From Cognatundibacterium luofuense (lineage in GTDB: Bacteria; Pseudomonadota; Gammaproteobacteria; Burkholderiales; Burkholderiaceae_D), in the NCBI RefSeq assembly GCF_018139685.1, contig NZ_JAGSPN010000015.1, positions 1-64,000 on the forward strand: DNA of 64,000 nt, read 5' to 3'. Both the position numbers and the translations under genes were made by a program. The notes under the pieces are model-generated. The model was not told where the DNA came from and did no database searches. It saw nothing but the letters and a program-made list of their open reading frames with translations. Below are positions 42,384 through 51,736 of this stretch, in pieces (positions within the stretch are counted from its first letter, which is position 1; every line of letters starts with the position of its first letter).

Positions 42384-43579
42384 TCACTGGCCAACGCCAG
42401 TACCGGATCCAGACGCGCCGCACGCGATGCGGGCCATAAGCCTGTCAGTACCCCTGTCAGTATCGAAATAACGATTGCGGTAATGACGGGTAAAACAGGT
42501 ATGCTGAGCGGAGTCGGATCTTTGGAAATCAGGGAAACAACGACGGCGGCGATACCGATGCCGGCGGCAACACCGGTGATTGCACCGACACAGGCGATAC
42601 CGGTTGCCTCAATCAAAAACATCAGTCGAATTTGTGCAGTAGTGGCACCAACTGCCCGTAGCAAGCCGATTTCGCTGATCCGCTGGCTTACTGCGACCAG
42701 CATGACATTCATAATGCCGACCGCGCTGATCAGAAATGAAATTGACACCAGTAAAATAGCGGACAGCGCCACATAGTTCAGCATTTCGTCGCGAGTGACG
42801 CGCATTTCTGATTCACGCTGTAACGTGAAATTATCATCTTCGTCCGGCGCAAGGCGTTGCGTGCTGCGTAATATGTTTCGGATTTGTCCCAACACTGCAT
42901 TCACGCGTGACTCATTTGTAAGAACGAAACTGAAGTGCCATGGCCCGTTTGCCAGACCACTATCTTCAGCAACGCTGACCGGAATATAGATGTCATCAAT
43001 ATGCGCGCCTTTTCGGGATTCAAATACGCCGACAATAATAAATTCGTGCCTTGCGACATGTATGCGTGTGCCGAGTGGATATTCGGGTAATTCCAGCTCT
43101 TTCATTGCATTAGTGCTGATTACACATACTCTTAAATGCTGTTGTTCGTCGTTGCTACTGATAAACCGGCCTTGCAACAATGAAAGTTTCATCAGGTCCG
43201 CAAAGGCTGGAGTCGCCGTGGAAATGTTCAGGGCTGCATGCACACGTCCAAATCTGGCTTGCATTTCCTGCGCGCTTTCAAAACGATAAGCGATGTTTTG
43301 CGTAGCACTCAGATGTTCTACCCCGGTCACCTGCGTTTGCAGGGCATCTTTTTCCCGCCTGCCAAGCTGTTTTTCGCCCCAACCCGGACGAATTCTGATC
43401 AGTTCTTTACCGAGTGCATTCAACTGTGCATCGACTACTGCATTCATGGATTCGATCACGGAATACAGTGTGACCACGCTGGCGATAGTAATAAAAATGC
43501 CCGATGCAGTCAGGAAGCTTCGTCCCAGGTGAGCACGGACTTGTCCGAAGGCGTAAGCAAATAAATCAATCGTACGCAT
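42380..43579 (-). CDS. MacB-type ABC transporter permease (first)
   Basis: A 399-residue permease of the same kind: helix 1 SFLTASGIFITIASVVTLYSVIESM, periplasmic domain, then LSAILLVSISFLISAVGIMNVMLVAVSQRISEIGLLRAVGATTAQIR, IEATGIACVGAITGVAAGIGIAAVVVSLI and VITAIVISILTGVLTGLWPASRAARLDPVLAL. It is homologous to the following gene but clearly diverged, so the transporter is probably a heterodimer of the two. Four-base overlap with the next gene, 49 bases after the membrane fusion protein gene. Confidence 0.88.
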   Translation of the reverse strand: MRTIDLFAYAFGQVRAHLGRSFLTASGIFITIASVVTLYSVIESMNAVVDAQLNALGKELIRIRPGWGEKQLGRREKDALQTQVTGVEHLSATQNIAYRFESAQEMQARFGRVHAALNISTATPAFADLMKLSLLQGRFISSNDEQQHLRVCVISTNAMKELELPEYPLGTRIHVARHEFIIVGVFESRKGAHIDDIYIPVSVAEDSGLANGPWHFSFVLTNESRVNAVLGQIRNILRSTQRLAPDEDDNFTLQRESEMRVTRDEMLNYVALSAILLVSISFLISAVGIMNVMLVAVSQRISEIGLLRAVGATTAQIRLMFLIEATGIACVGAITGVAAGIGIAAVVVSLISKDPTPLSIPVLPVITAIVISILTGVLTGLWPASRAARLDPVLALASE

Positions 43580-43628
43580 CAGAGGTCTCCGGCCAGCACA
43601 GCTGACGGAAAAAAGAAGCAGCGCGACA

Positions 43629-44828
43629 TTATTGTTTGCGGACCTTAGTGACGGATGCGCCGTCTTTCAGTGTTTCCAGATAGGCCGCCGGGCCGGTAAT
43701 GATTTCGTCGCCAGCTTTAAGACCTTTGCGCACTTCCTGTTTGAACTCGTCCGCATATCCCAGTTCCAGCAACACTTTGACAGCCTGGGCATTTTTGACC
43801 TGCCATACATAGTATCTGCGCTTTTGCTGATCGAATTTGACAACTGAATTATCCGATTCCACACGCAATGCCGTCAGCGGTATCAGCACGGCATTACGTT
43901 GCGCGGCCTCCGTTAATGCAACGTCACAGCTCATACCAGAAATGAAATCGGGATGCGTACGATCCAGCATAATTTGTACTGCAACGGTTTTGAGTGACTT
44001 TGCATCAGCGCCTGTCTTTCCTTCGCCGCTAGTGGTTCTGGCAATGTTATAGACCTTACCGGTGAACACTTCATTCGGAATTGCACGGGTCGTGATGTTC
44101 GCAGTCTGGTTCAGGCGGATACGTCCGATATCAAATTCTGCAATCTGTGTTTCTACGATGATGCTGTTCGGATCGGCAACCGTCATCAGACTGGATCCGG
44201 CCATACTGATTGAACTGGCAACCGCCGTTTCGCCAACTTTAATTTGCGAACTAATCACAAGGCCATCAATCGGTGAGCGAATCTCAGTACGTTCCAGCGT
44301 TTTTTGTCGTAGCGCGACGACGCTTTTAGCCTGAAGAATCGATTTTTCTGCGTAATCTGCTTGGAGGCTGGCAGCCTGTGCTGCCTGGCGGTATGGTTCA
44401 TATGCTTCGGCTCTGACAAGTCCTGCATCCATCAGCAATTTTTGCCGTTCAGCCTCCCGTTGTCGCATTGCCGCTTCTGTCTTTATGCGCTGCCATTCAA
44501 TCGTCGCCTGTGCAACCTGTACTTGCGCCTGATTCAGCTCTGCCTTCGCCGCAGAATCATCCAGCTTGATTAACAGTTGTCCGGTTTTGACGGGCTGACC
44601 TTCATTGACGTAAATCTGACTGACTTTTGCAATGATTTCCGGTGATAACTTTGCCTGTGTTTTATAGGTCATCATGCCTGAAGTAAAAAACGCACTTTGT
44701 ATTGCACCTGTACCGACTTTTTCAACTTCCGCCATCACTTCGGGTTGGGTTCGTTTGTAATAGACAATAGCAACTGGTATTGAGATACAAGTGATTGCGA
44801 TCAGAGTGATGAGTTTTTTCTTATTCAT
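43629..44828 (-). CDS. Membrane fusion protein (HlyD/MacA-like)
   Basis: A 399-residue periplasmic adaptor with one N-terminal helix (KKLITLIAITCISIPVAIVYY). It has the split lipoyl motif (AKVSQIYVNEGQPVKTGQLLIKLDDS and RTEIRSPIDGLVISSQIKVGETAVA), a hairpin of coiled coil between the halves (about 105-185), and beta-barrel and proximal domains at the C-terminus. ATG 44828 is used. A longer frame to 44981 covers the spacer and part of the ATPase 3-prime end and lacks a signal. It links the MacB-type permeases to an outer-membrane factor, which is not encoded here. Confidence 0.88.
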   Translation of the reverse strand: MNKKKLITLIAITCISIPVAIVYYKRTQPEVMAEVEKVGTGAIQSAFFTSGMMTYKTQAKLSPEIIAKVSQIYVNEGQPVKTGQLLIKLDDSAAKAELNQAQVQVAQATIEWQRIKTEAAMRQREAERQKLLMDAGLVRAEAYEPYRQAAQAASLQADYAEKSILQAKSVVALRQKTLERTEIRSPIDGLVISSQIKVGETAVASSISMAGSSLMTVADPNSIIVETQIAEFDIGRIRLNQTANITTRAIPNEVFTGKVYNIARTTSGEGKTGADAKSLKTVAVQIMLDRTHPDFISGMSCDVALTEAAQRNAVLIPLTALRVESDNSVVKFDQQKRRYYVWQVKNAQAVKVLLELGYADEFKQEVRKGLKAGDEIITGPAAYLETLKDGASVTKVRKQ

Positions 44829-44902
44829 AAACAGGCTGAATGTTCCGGTGCGATCGGATGATGGTGTTGTTATAGACAGGATTACCGTAGTGCCCACTGG
44901 AC

Positions 44903-45619
44903 TTAAGCAGGCACAGTTTGCGTTGTTCTGCTGCTGTCGCTGATAATTTTTCCGTCCGACAAACGAATCTGGCGCTGGCAATGCGCTGCGATCTGGTTGT
45001 CATGTGTGACGATAATGATGGTCTGTCCTTCGGCATGCAAAGCATCGAACAGTCCCATGACTTCTGTGCCGGTGCCGGTATCCAGATTACCTGTCGGTTC
45101 ATCGGCTAGCAAAATTGCAGGTTCGCCGCACAATGCTCTTGCAATAGCTACCCTCTGCCTTTGACCACCCGAAAGTTGATTCGGTAAATGTCCCAGACGA
45201 TTGCCCAGTCCGACGCGCTCCAGTGCAAATGCGGCACGCTGCTTGCGTTCGGCGGGTGGAATACCGCGAAAAATCAGCGGTTGCATGACGTTTTGTAAGG
45301 CCGTGGCGCGTGGCAGTAAATGGAAATTCTGGAAGATAAAGCCGATCTCGCGGTTGCGTGTGGCAGACATCACGGTATCGGGCAGATGCGCGACGTCTCG
45401 TCCTTGCAGGAAATACTGACCACTGCTCGGGATATCAAGACAACCGAGAATATTCATCATCGTCGATTTACCGGAACCGGACGCACCGACAAATGCGAGA
45501 TATTCATTTTTCTGAATGCTCAGATCCACCTGATCCAGTGCATGGATCACCTCGTTACCCATATGGTAGGTTTTCGAAATTTGACAAAGTCGAATGACTG
45601 GCTGGCTATCGGAGGGCAT
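44903..45619 (-). CDS. MacB/LolD-type ABC transporter ATPase
   Basis: A 238-residue ATPase: Walker A GASGSGKSTMM, Q-loop FIFQNFHLL, signature LSGGQRQRVAIARAL, Walker B ILLADEPTGNLD and the switch His in IIVTHD. The LLADEPTGNLD sequence is typical of the LolD/MacB/FtsE group. Its start is ATG 45619 (MPSDSQPVIRL). An upstream in-frame TTG (45676) would add a hydrophobic leader that does not fit a soluble ATPase. First gene of a four-gene operon that also encodes the fusion protein and two permeases. The substrate is unknown: macrolide, lipopeptide and siderophore exporters share this layout. Confidence 0.9.
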   Translation of the reverse strand: MPSDSQPVIRLCQISKTYHMGNEVIHALDQVDLSIQKNEYLAFVGASGSGKSTMMNILGCLDIPSSGQYFLQGRDVAHLPDTVMSATRNREIGFIFQNFHLLPRATALQNVMQPLIFRGIPPAERKQRAAFALERVGLGNRLGHLPNQLSGGQRQRVAIARALCGEPAILLADEPTGNLDTGTGTEVMGLFDALHAEGQTIIIVTHDNQIAAHCQRQIRLSDGKIISDSSRTTQTVPA

Positions 45620-45968
45620 GAATGACCACGTATTGTGCAAAAAAGTTACATTTATTAATAGAAAACAGCGCAACAAGATAGCAGAAATTTAATCGAAATT
45701 ATTCAGATGAATATTTCCTTCCGGGAAATGTCATGTTTGGCGTGGCGAAATTACGACGATACCTGCAATGGCAAATACATCCGGTAACCTGCCGGCGAAC
45801 ATGCTTATGACATTCGGGCGATGCCGCCGCTGTTCCTCTACTGATTGCCATTTTTCGTGTGGTTTGTTGTTTTAATAAAAAAATGCCCGTTTTTGACGGC
45901 GCCTGTCTGAAGCTGTGCAGAGACTTATGCAAAAATCGCAAATTCCATCTCATGACTTTTCTATTTAT
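45620..45968. other. Divergent spacer
   Basis: About 350 bases between the ATPase start and the 45969 gene. I see only a small dyad (ATTTCCTTCCGGGAAAT, about 45714-45730). No gene is supported. Confidence 0.5.
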
Positions 45969-46553
45969 ATGAAATTACTTGTTTCAATGGTACTGGCGCT
46001 TACCGGCGTTACCGCTATCGCTGCAGAACCGGCTTATACCTGCAATACAGACAGGGGATGTAAAGAAGAGAGCGGGCCGGAGTACGCGCTGGGACGTGGT
46101 GCGAAGATTACTCTGCCGGAAGGCTGGCGTTTTTATACCTATCCGACTGCGCCGATTCCTGAAATGGCAGGATTGCGCGAAATCCGTGCGGTTCGGAATG
46201 GTCAGGTGATTGCGATTACCCCGATGCCGAAGCCGGAACAACTGGTGGCATCAGAAAGCCAGATATGCAGCTGGATTTCTGAGGGAGCAAAACAGTATGT
46301 TGCGAAATCGGAGGAAAAAGCCGTGACACCAGTCGCATTTTCTCAGAATGGTGTGGTTGGATGCTATGTCACGTTCACATCGGCCAACCCCGGCGAAAAA
46401 CCGTTTGCAGTGCTGGCAAATCGTCGTCATGCCAGTGTGGCCAGTTTCGCGATTGTGCATCCTAAAGTGATTTTTTCTGTCAGCGCCGTATCAGAAACTG
46501 CACCGGACGATGATTACCGCGCTGCGCTGGAAGCCATAAAACACATTCAGTAA
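45969..46553 (+). CDS. Exported hypothetical protein
   Basis: A 194-residue protein with a signal peptide (KLLVSMVLALTGVTAIAA). The mature part starts with a cysteine pair (YTCNTDRGCKEE), then ALGRGAKITLPEGWRFYTYP, QVIAITPMPKP, ICSWISEGAKQYV and GCYVTFTS, with about four cysteines in total. The pattern resembles proteins holding a ligand-binding beta-sandwich near exporters, but I do not recognise the family. ATG 45969 gives the signal peptide directly; the frame from 45915 does not. Confidence 0.65.
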   Translation: MKLLVSMVLALTGVTAIAAEPAYTCNTDRGCKEESGPEYALGRGAKITLPEGWRFYTYPTAPIPEMAGLREIRAVRNGQVIAITPMPKPEQLVASESQICSWISEGAKQYVAKSEEKAVTPVAFSQNGVVGCYVTFTSANPGEKPFAVLANRRHASVASFAIVHPKVIFSVSAVSETAPDDDYRAALEAIKHIQ

Positions 46554-46611
46554 GTTTCCTTGCTGCACGGATGATGCAGCATTGCGGTTGCTTACTTAGT
46601 TATGCACTGGC

Positions 46612-48891
46612 TCACCCCCGCCAGTGCAGACTGATGCCTATGGTACGCGGACGGATTACGGCAATCCGCCGTGTATCCGGTAAATCAGCAGAGATGGCGA
46701 CCGGTAAGCCGGTTGCGCCCTGACGGTTGAACAAATTATCCACGAACACTTGCGCACTCCAGCCTTTGCCGCGATCCGGTTCCTGTAATCCCAGCATCAG
46801 GCGGGTCAGCTGATAACTGCCGCGCTGGTAAAACGGGCTGTTGCGGTCATACAGAAAATTCGCAGAACCTGTGTAGCTGTGGTCGAGCCGCACAAACGCC
46901 GGACGTTGCCAGACACTGAAACCCCGGTATTCTGCACCGAGCGCCATGGTCCATTCCGGTACATCCGGAATCCGGTCGCCGCGTTTGGCCGGGGTGCCGG
47001 GAACATCGTTGTTCAGGCGGGCGCGGGTGTGGTTCAGCGTCAGATTCCATTGCCATTGCGGGGCAGGGCGGTAGGCCAGCTCCAGTTCCAAACCTTTGCT
47101 GGTGGCGGAGCCGAAATTGGCCGTCAGATTAAAACCGCATTGCAGCACGATTTGCTGCTGAATATCCTGCCAGTTCATTTGGTAAGCCGTCGCGTTCAGT
47201 GTGAATCTGCGCTGATCCCAGCTGGTTTTGCTGCCGATTTCATAATTCCACACGCTGTCCGGTGAGAATTTTCTTAAGGCATCATTGTTCAGATTCAGGC
47301 TGCGTACTTCATTGCCGCAGGTTGCTTCCGGTGCCGGGTTATTCGGGCCGCCTGCACGATAGCCTTTTGAAGCGGTGACAAACCAGAGCTGATCCGGCGT
47401 CGCTTGCCAGCTCAGATTCAGCTTGGGATTAATTCCGTGATCTGCGGCATCGCCGGTGACACCAGAAGGCTTGCCGCCGACAAATTCACCATCTACTTGT
47501 TGCGCAAAGCTTTGATGGATGCGGAAGGCGCGCAAACCGGCTCTTGCGCTCCAGTTGTTGCTGAACTGGTAGCTGGCTTCACCGAACAGCGCGGTTTCTG
47601 CAGTTGTCGCCAGACGCGAACCTTTAAAAAAACTTTGGTAAGCGGTGCCGAACGCTGCGTTGTAGCCATCTGTCACTGGAATTTGCGATGCCAGCGGCGC
47701 ATTCACATGATGATAATAAGCACCGCCGACGAATTGCCACGGGCCTTGCCAGTCGCTGGTAAAACGGAATTCCTGGGTGAATTCGCGGTTCGTATAGTTA
47801 CCTGTCATGACCACCGGATAAATCCGCGTTTGCGGCGGTGAGAAGAAAGCATTGATGACGCGCGACGCATCTTCATCGATGGTCACGCTGCGGTAGTAGT
47901 AAGAAGTCGAAGACAATAATTCAAATTGTTCAAATTGTTTACGGATATCAATACTGGCAATCGCTGAAATCTGCGTGCCTGGCTCTGCTACCAGGCGGGT
48001 TTGTACCGGATTGCTGATGCTGCCCGGTGGCGCATCAACCTGGAACGGCGCGCCGGTAACGGTTCTTTGGTGCAGCGCTGTTGCGGTGATACTGAGGCCG
48101 TCCGGCAGCCACCAGCGCAGGCTGGATTTAATGCCAGTGGTTTTTTCGGTGTTGGCTTTACTGCTCTGCATGTTGTCAGGCAGCGCCAGCAAGTTGTCCG
48201 GATTAATCGTAACGCGGCGAATAAATCCATCCTGCCAGCGATAAAACAGTGCAACCCTCGCTGCCAGCGTGTCTTCGATCAGCGGAAGATTGGTGACAGC
48301 ACTCAACTGTGTATTCCATCCGCCGCTTTCAGTATGGCTGACCGACTGGCGGTAATCCCATTCGCTGCGGTTAGGCAAAGGCATTTTGCTGATGTAGCGT
48401 ACCGTGCCGCCCATCGAGCTGGAACCGTACAGGCTGCCTTGTGGCCCGCGTAACACCTCTACCCGCTGAATATCCAGCATGGCCGGATCAAGTACGCCGC
48501 GTAAAGACAGCAAAGAGGCATTGCTGGCCGCAGCCACCGGTGTGTTATCGAGGTAATAGCCAACAGTACCGGCACTTCCGGCACTGGACGCAATACCGCG
48601 CATGATCAGAATATTTTGCCCCGGGCCGGAGGAGACGACATTCAGACCGGGAACCAGCCGGGCGACATCAGAAACTGTTTGTATACCGCTGTTTTGTAAT
48701 TGTTCTGCGGTAATTGCACTGACGCTGATGGCGCTGCGTTGCAGGGTTTCTTCGCGTTTTTGCGCAGAAATGACGACCGTATTGTCAGCCGCCTCTGACT
48801 TGCCGGCTGGTGTCTGCGCCATACTGAGCGGACTTATCAGAGACATCACGGAGCAAGTGCAGCAGGCAAACATTTTTTGCAGGGCAGTCAT
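46612..48891 (-). CDS. TonB-dependent receptor
   Basis: A 759-residue receptor. ATG 48891 has GAGG five bases upstream; the longer frame to 48954 does not. The signal peptide region FACCTCSVMSLISPLSMAQ is followed by VVISAQKREETLQRSAISVSAITAEQLQNSGIQTVSDVARLVPGLNV, RGIASSAGSAGTVGYYLDNTPV, and DIQRVEVLRGPQGSLYGSSSMGGTVRYISKMP. The barrel ends IGISLHWRG. The QKREETLQ...VSAIT block is the type found in receptors of sphingomonads and related oligotrophs, which often take up larger organic compounds rather than siderophores. No Fur box or riboswitch is visible upstream, so iron regulation is not supported. Substrate unknown. Confidence 0.88.
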   Translation of the reverse strand: MTALQKMFACCTCSVMSLISPLSMAQTPAGKSEAADNTVVISAQKREETLQRSAISVSAITAEQLQNSGIQTVSDVARLVPGLNVVSSGPGQNILIMRGIASSAGSAGTVGYYLDNTPVAAASNASLLSLRGVLDPAMLDIQRVEVLRGPQGSLYGSSSMGGTVRYISKMPLPNRSEWDYRQSVSHTESGGWNTQLSAVTNLPLIEDTLAARVALFYRWQDGFIRRVTINPDNLLALPDNMQSSKANTEKTTGIKSSLRWWLPDGLSITATALHQRTVTGAPFQVDAPPGSISNPVQTRLVAEPGTQISAIASIDIRKQFEQFELLSSTSYYYRSVTIDEDASRVINAFFSPPQTRIYPVVMTGNYTNREFTQEFRFTSDWQGPWQFVGGAYYHHVNAPLASQIPVTDGYNAAFGTAYQSFFKGSRLATTAETALFGEASYQFSNNWSARAGLRAFRIHQSFAQQVDGEFVGGKPSGVTGDAADHGINPKLNLSWQATPDQLWFVTASKGYRAGGPNNPAPEATCGNEVRSLNLNNDALRKFSPDSVWNYEIGSKTSWDQRRFTLNATAYQMNWQDIQQQIVLQCGFNLTANFGSATSKGLELELAYRPAPQWQWNLTLNHTRARLNNDVPGTPAKRGDRIPDVPEWTMALGAEYRGFSVWQRPAFVRLDHSYTGSANFLYDRNSPFYQRGSYQLTRLMLGLQEPDRGKGWSAQVFVDNLFNRQGATGLPVAISADLPDTRRIAVIRPRTIGISLHWRG

Positions 48892-49073
48892 ACCGGCCTC
48901 CGTTTCCACAGACCACGAATCAACAACAGGCAGATCACAGATCGGCTTAAGCAACGGAAAACCAGTCGCTCTTCATCGCTTGCAGTGTAGATGCTGAGCG
49001 CTGATTTTCCAGTGATATCCGCCATTGCCATCTGCTTTCACAACAGGCTTGTCAAACAGTGAATGTCATGCAA

Positions 49074-49160
49074 ACTATGCAGCTATCCGCATTCTGCGTT
49101 TGCGGAGATCCGGACTTTCTGCCGACGACCGCCGGATTGCTGTGCTGAACGCCGCATTTG
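49074..49160 (+). repeat. 87-bp interspersed repeat, copy C
   Basis: Same length and boundaries as copies A and B. Its last 48 bases differ from copy B at essentially one position (GCCGCATTTG for ACCGCATTTG). It occupies the spacer between the divergent TonB receptor (46612-48891) and the cupin gene, so 48892-49281 holds no gene. One frame reads SADDRRIAVLNAAFEA across the core. Confidence 0.8.
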
Positions 49161-49281
49161 AAGCTTGGGAGCCCCGAATGCAGGTTTTTTCAGCGTCAAA
49201 TGCAGGTCTCAGGTGAGTGCATTCGCTTTTTGTTACTCTGCGTTGTATCGTGATGGGACTGTTATCCAAGAATTCCCGTTC

Positions 49282-49665
49282 ATGATGAAACCTGCTTTCC
49301 TTCCGTATCAGCCGGACACTGAGTTCTTTACCGGTGAATTGTGCTACATCACCGAGTTGTCTAATTCCGCTGCAGATGAAGCCATGTCCGTGGCGCTTGC
49401 GAGAGTCGCTCCCGGGGTCACCACGCGCTGGCACAGCCTGCGCGAAACCGCCGAGCGTTACCTGATTTTATCGGGGCAGGGTGTAGCGGAAATCGGTGAC
49501 CAAGCACCGCGTACTGTCGGCCCGCAAGATGTGATTCTGATCCCCGCCGGATGCAGACAAAGAATTCGCAATACCGGCAGCGATGATCTGGTGTTCTACG
49601 CGATTTGCACCCCACGGTTTTTGGCAGAGAATTATCAGGATCTGGAAAATCCTGTGAGCGATTAG
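49282..49665 (+). CDS. Single-domain cupin protein
   Basis: A 127-residue cupin. Motif 1 appears as GVTTRWHSLRETAERYLILSGQGVAEIG (His and Glu metal positions) and motif 2 as GPQDVILIPAGCRQRIRNTG, with the strand DLVFYAICTPRF last. Motif 2 has Arg where many cupins have His, so metal binding may be altered. The start is at the tandem ATG (49282/49285). The longer frame to 49165 begins inside the repeat flank. Small stand-alone cupins vary widely in function and none can be assigned. Confidence 0.8.
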   Translation: MMKPAFLPYQPDTEFFTGELCYITELSNSAADEAMSVALARVAPGVTTRWHSLRETAERYLILSGQGVAEIGDQAPRTVGPQDVILIPAGCRQRIRNTGSDDLVFYAICTPRFLAENYQDLENPVSD

Positions 49666-49807
49666 ATTCCTTAAGAGGTCACGGTGATCGTGCCGGCAAT
49701 CTGTTAACGCAAACGACGTACTGAAGCGTGTTTCCTGATGAATATTAATTTCTATGTTGATGCTTCAGTATAATGTTGTGCCTTTACTATATCCGGAGCG
49801 CACCATA

Positions 49808-50434
49808 ATGAAATTCAGACTGTTCTTTGTTTTTCTGTTCACGGCATTATTAGCAGGCTGTTTGCATCAGCCATATATTTCTCAGGATGGACTGAAGGCT
49901 CCGTCGACCAATGTTAAACCAATCGAACTGACACAAGACGTATCGATTCCTACTCGTCTGGGTTTGAATTTCGATCTGGCGGTTCTCGTCACCAAAGGTG
50001 TTTATGTTCCGGTGCTGGAAGATGATGAAGGTATTTATTACAAAGGCCCGGACGATTGTGTTCAGGTGGTCACCGTCGTGGGTGGGAAAGTTGCCAACAC
50101 CATGGATGGTGGCTTGTGGGTCCCTAAATCGAATGTAGCGTCGAAGCAATTAAAAATTTACTCGCATGAATTCTCCGGCAAGCAATATCGTACGCCGGTT
50201 CCGGTCGCGCAGGGTACTGCAGGTAAATCCGATGTGGCAGCGGCGACAATCAATACCGCCATGGTGACAGCACCTGCAGGCGCTTCACCGGTCGCTGCAG
50301 GTGCTACCGGTGGTGTTGTCGGTGGTTTGCTTGGTGCATTGATTGAAGATGCAAAAATTCGTAAGCGCATGGTTCTGATGACAGATGCGCTGCCGTATGT
50401 GGTGTTAGAGAAAGCACTGAAGAAAGAAGAGTGA
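49808..50434 (+). CDS. Lipoprotein of unknown function
   Basis: A 208-residue lipoprotein: MKFRLFFVFLFTALLAGC with Cys18 in a LAGC lipobox. Two beta-type segments follow (FDLAVLVTKGVYVPVLEDDEGIYYKGPDDCVQVVTVVGGKVANTMDGGLWVPKSN). A Gly/Ala-rich hydrophobic stretch (AGATGGVVGGLLGALIED, about 170-187) resembles the glycine-zipper segments of outer-membrane lipoproteins. The upstream GGAG supports ATG 49808. Family not recognised. It has a good terminator. Confidence 0.7.
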   Translation: MKFRLFFVFLFTALLAGCLHQPYISQDGLKAPSTNVKPIELTQDVSIPTRLGLNFDLAVLVTKGVYVPVLEDDEGIYYKGPDDCVQVVTVVGGKVANTMDGGLWVPKSNVASKQLKIYSHEFSGKQYRTPVPVAQGTAGKSDVAAATINTAMVTAPAGASPVAAGATGGVVGGLLGALIEDAKIRKRMVLMTDALPYVVLEKALKKEE

Positions 50435-50478
50435 TTTCACAGAAATTGTTTTTATTCAGCACCAGTGTCTGACAATTG

Positions 50479-50525
50479 CTGCCGGATTGACCGTTTTTAA
50501 TCAGCGGTTAACCGGCAGTTTTGTT
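50479..50525 (+). terminator. Terminator of the lipoprotein gene
   Basis: Arms CTGCCGG (50479-50485) and CCGGCAG (50512-50518) with inner GACCG/CGGTT pairing, then TTTTGTTT. Confidence 0.75.
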
Positions 50526-50559
50526 TAGTGACGATCGTTAACGGAAGTAATTTGTCGTA

Positions 50560-51342
50560 TCAACGTCCCGCTGGCGCGTTTACCTTCGATGCTTCCAGAA
50601 TTTTCGTCAATTGACCGGATTCGCTGAGTTGCTGAAATCCGGCATCAAAACGTATCATCAGTTCCGCAGCACGCGGTAGTTTTTTGTTGATCACCACATA
50701 CACCGGCACCACGGCAATCGCCTTATTCTGCATGCTGATACGGCTGCGTTCGGCAGCGGTGAAATGTTTTTGCAGTATCAGTTGTCCGGTGCCGGCATCA
50801 ATCGGGACAAGGTCTACGCGGCCACTCAGCAGCTTGCGGAAATTGGAAATGTCGCTCGGCGCAAGGTCTGTTTTCAGGACGCCGCGGGATTGCAGGCTGC
50901 TGAATTCCGGCGAATAGAAATTGCCCTGTACCGCGCCGATGGTGATCTTTTTCAGATCGCTGAGTTGCTCCCACGGAAATTCCTCACCGTTGCGGTGAAA
51001 AAAAACCACCCGCAAATCAAAAATCGGTTTCGCTGAATACAGCAATTTTTCTGCGCGTTCTGCGGTATGTCCCCAGCCGTAGCTGCCTTCGTACAATCCC
51101 TGCGTCACGCCACTGATGGCGCGGTTATTCGGCACTTCGGCCAGTGCAACATCCACATTAGCCAGCCTGAAGGCGTTGGTCACGATTCGGGTTAACGGTG
51201 CTTCGGCTGCTGCACTGTCGATGTAGGGCGGGTAATACTGGGCGGTCAGCGTGATGCGGAGTTTCTCGCGGAATTCAGATGTGCTGGCGCTGGCGGGTAA
51301 ACACGCCAGTAACATCAATATCGCCAGTACCTTACGTCGCAT
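50560..51342 (-). CDS. Extracellular solute-binding protein (family 3 type)
   Basis: A 260-residue periplasmic protein of the family 3 solute-binding type. It has a signal peptide (LAILMLLACLPASAS), then KLRITLTAQYYPPYIDS, LTRIVTNAFRLANVDVALAEVPNNRAISGVTQGLYEGSYGWGHTAERAEKLLYSAKPIFDLRVVFF, ITIGAVQGNFYSPEF and the hinge VDLVPIDAGTGQLILQKHFTAAE. No permease or ATPase is adjacent, so it may serve a distant transporter or a sensor. This sub-branch is common in environmental proteobacteria as orphan genes. Ligand unknown. Confidence 0.82.
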   Translation of the reverse strand: MRRKVLAILMLLACLPASASTSEFREKLRITLTAQYYPPYIDSAAAEAPLTRIVTNAFRLANVDVALAEVPNNRAISGVTQGLYEGSYGWGHTAERAEKLLYSAKPIFDLRVVFFHRNGEEFPWEQLSDLKKITIGAVQGNFYSPEFSSLQSRGVLKTDLAPSDISNFRKLLSGRVDLVPIDAGTGQLILQKHFTAAERSRISMQNKAIAVVPVYVVINKKLPRAAELMIRFDAGFQQLSESGQLTKILEASKVNAPAGR

Positions 51343-51543
51343 ACGGAATTCCGGATCACTGAAAATGAAAAATGAAGAAATTAATTCGATAAAAGCAGGT
51401 TTTTAAAGAATCATGTTCAGGATACAAGAAAGCTGCTTATTCGCCGATACGTTTTACATCATTTGACCTTTTTTTATGCCTTTCTGACAAAGCGGTTCTG
51501 TTGCTTTTTATTCGAAAAAAAACGCAATATTTTCCGCATTACA

Positions 51544-51625
51544 GATACCCCCCGTCTTTCCGGAGAAAACACACCGGTTGTCGGCATGAAATCTGGCTTC
51601 CCACAGATACCCATAGGGGTATTTG
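51544..51625 (+). repeat. 82-bp sequence with CsoR-type palindrome, copy 1
   Basis: Aligns without gaps to 52759-52840. It begins GATAC and a C-run and contains the identical block GGTTGTCGGCATGAA. The palindrome ATACCCATAGGGGTAT (51607-51622) lies near the end. It sits about 110 bases upstream of the SEDS-like gene. A short frame starting at the ATG in the shared block has mostly synonymous differences in its first codons between copies. The remaining 51343-51543 and 51626-51736 show no gene. Confidence 0.7.
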
Positions 51626-51736
51626 AAGCCCGAAACAAAAGGATACAAGCTGCTGTTGTGTTCCATATGCAGGAATCCGCATTTTCTGTGGCGGATGCTG
51701 TATTGTTGTCATCGTTATATATTTTCAGGAAAAACC

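Noticed and set aside
49075-49434. Minus-strand frame across repeat copy C and the cupin start
   Set aside because: It is formed by the repeat plus the antisense of the cupin gene. Copy B gives no matching long frame.
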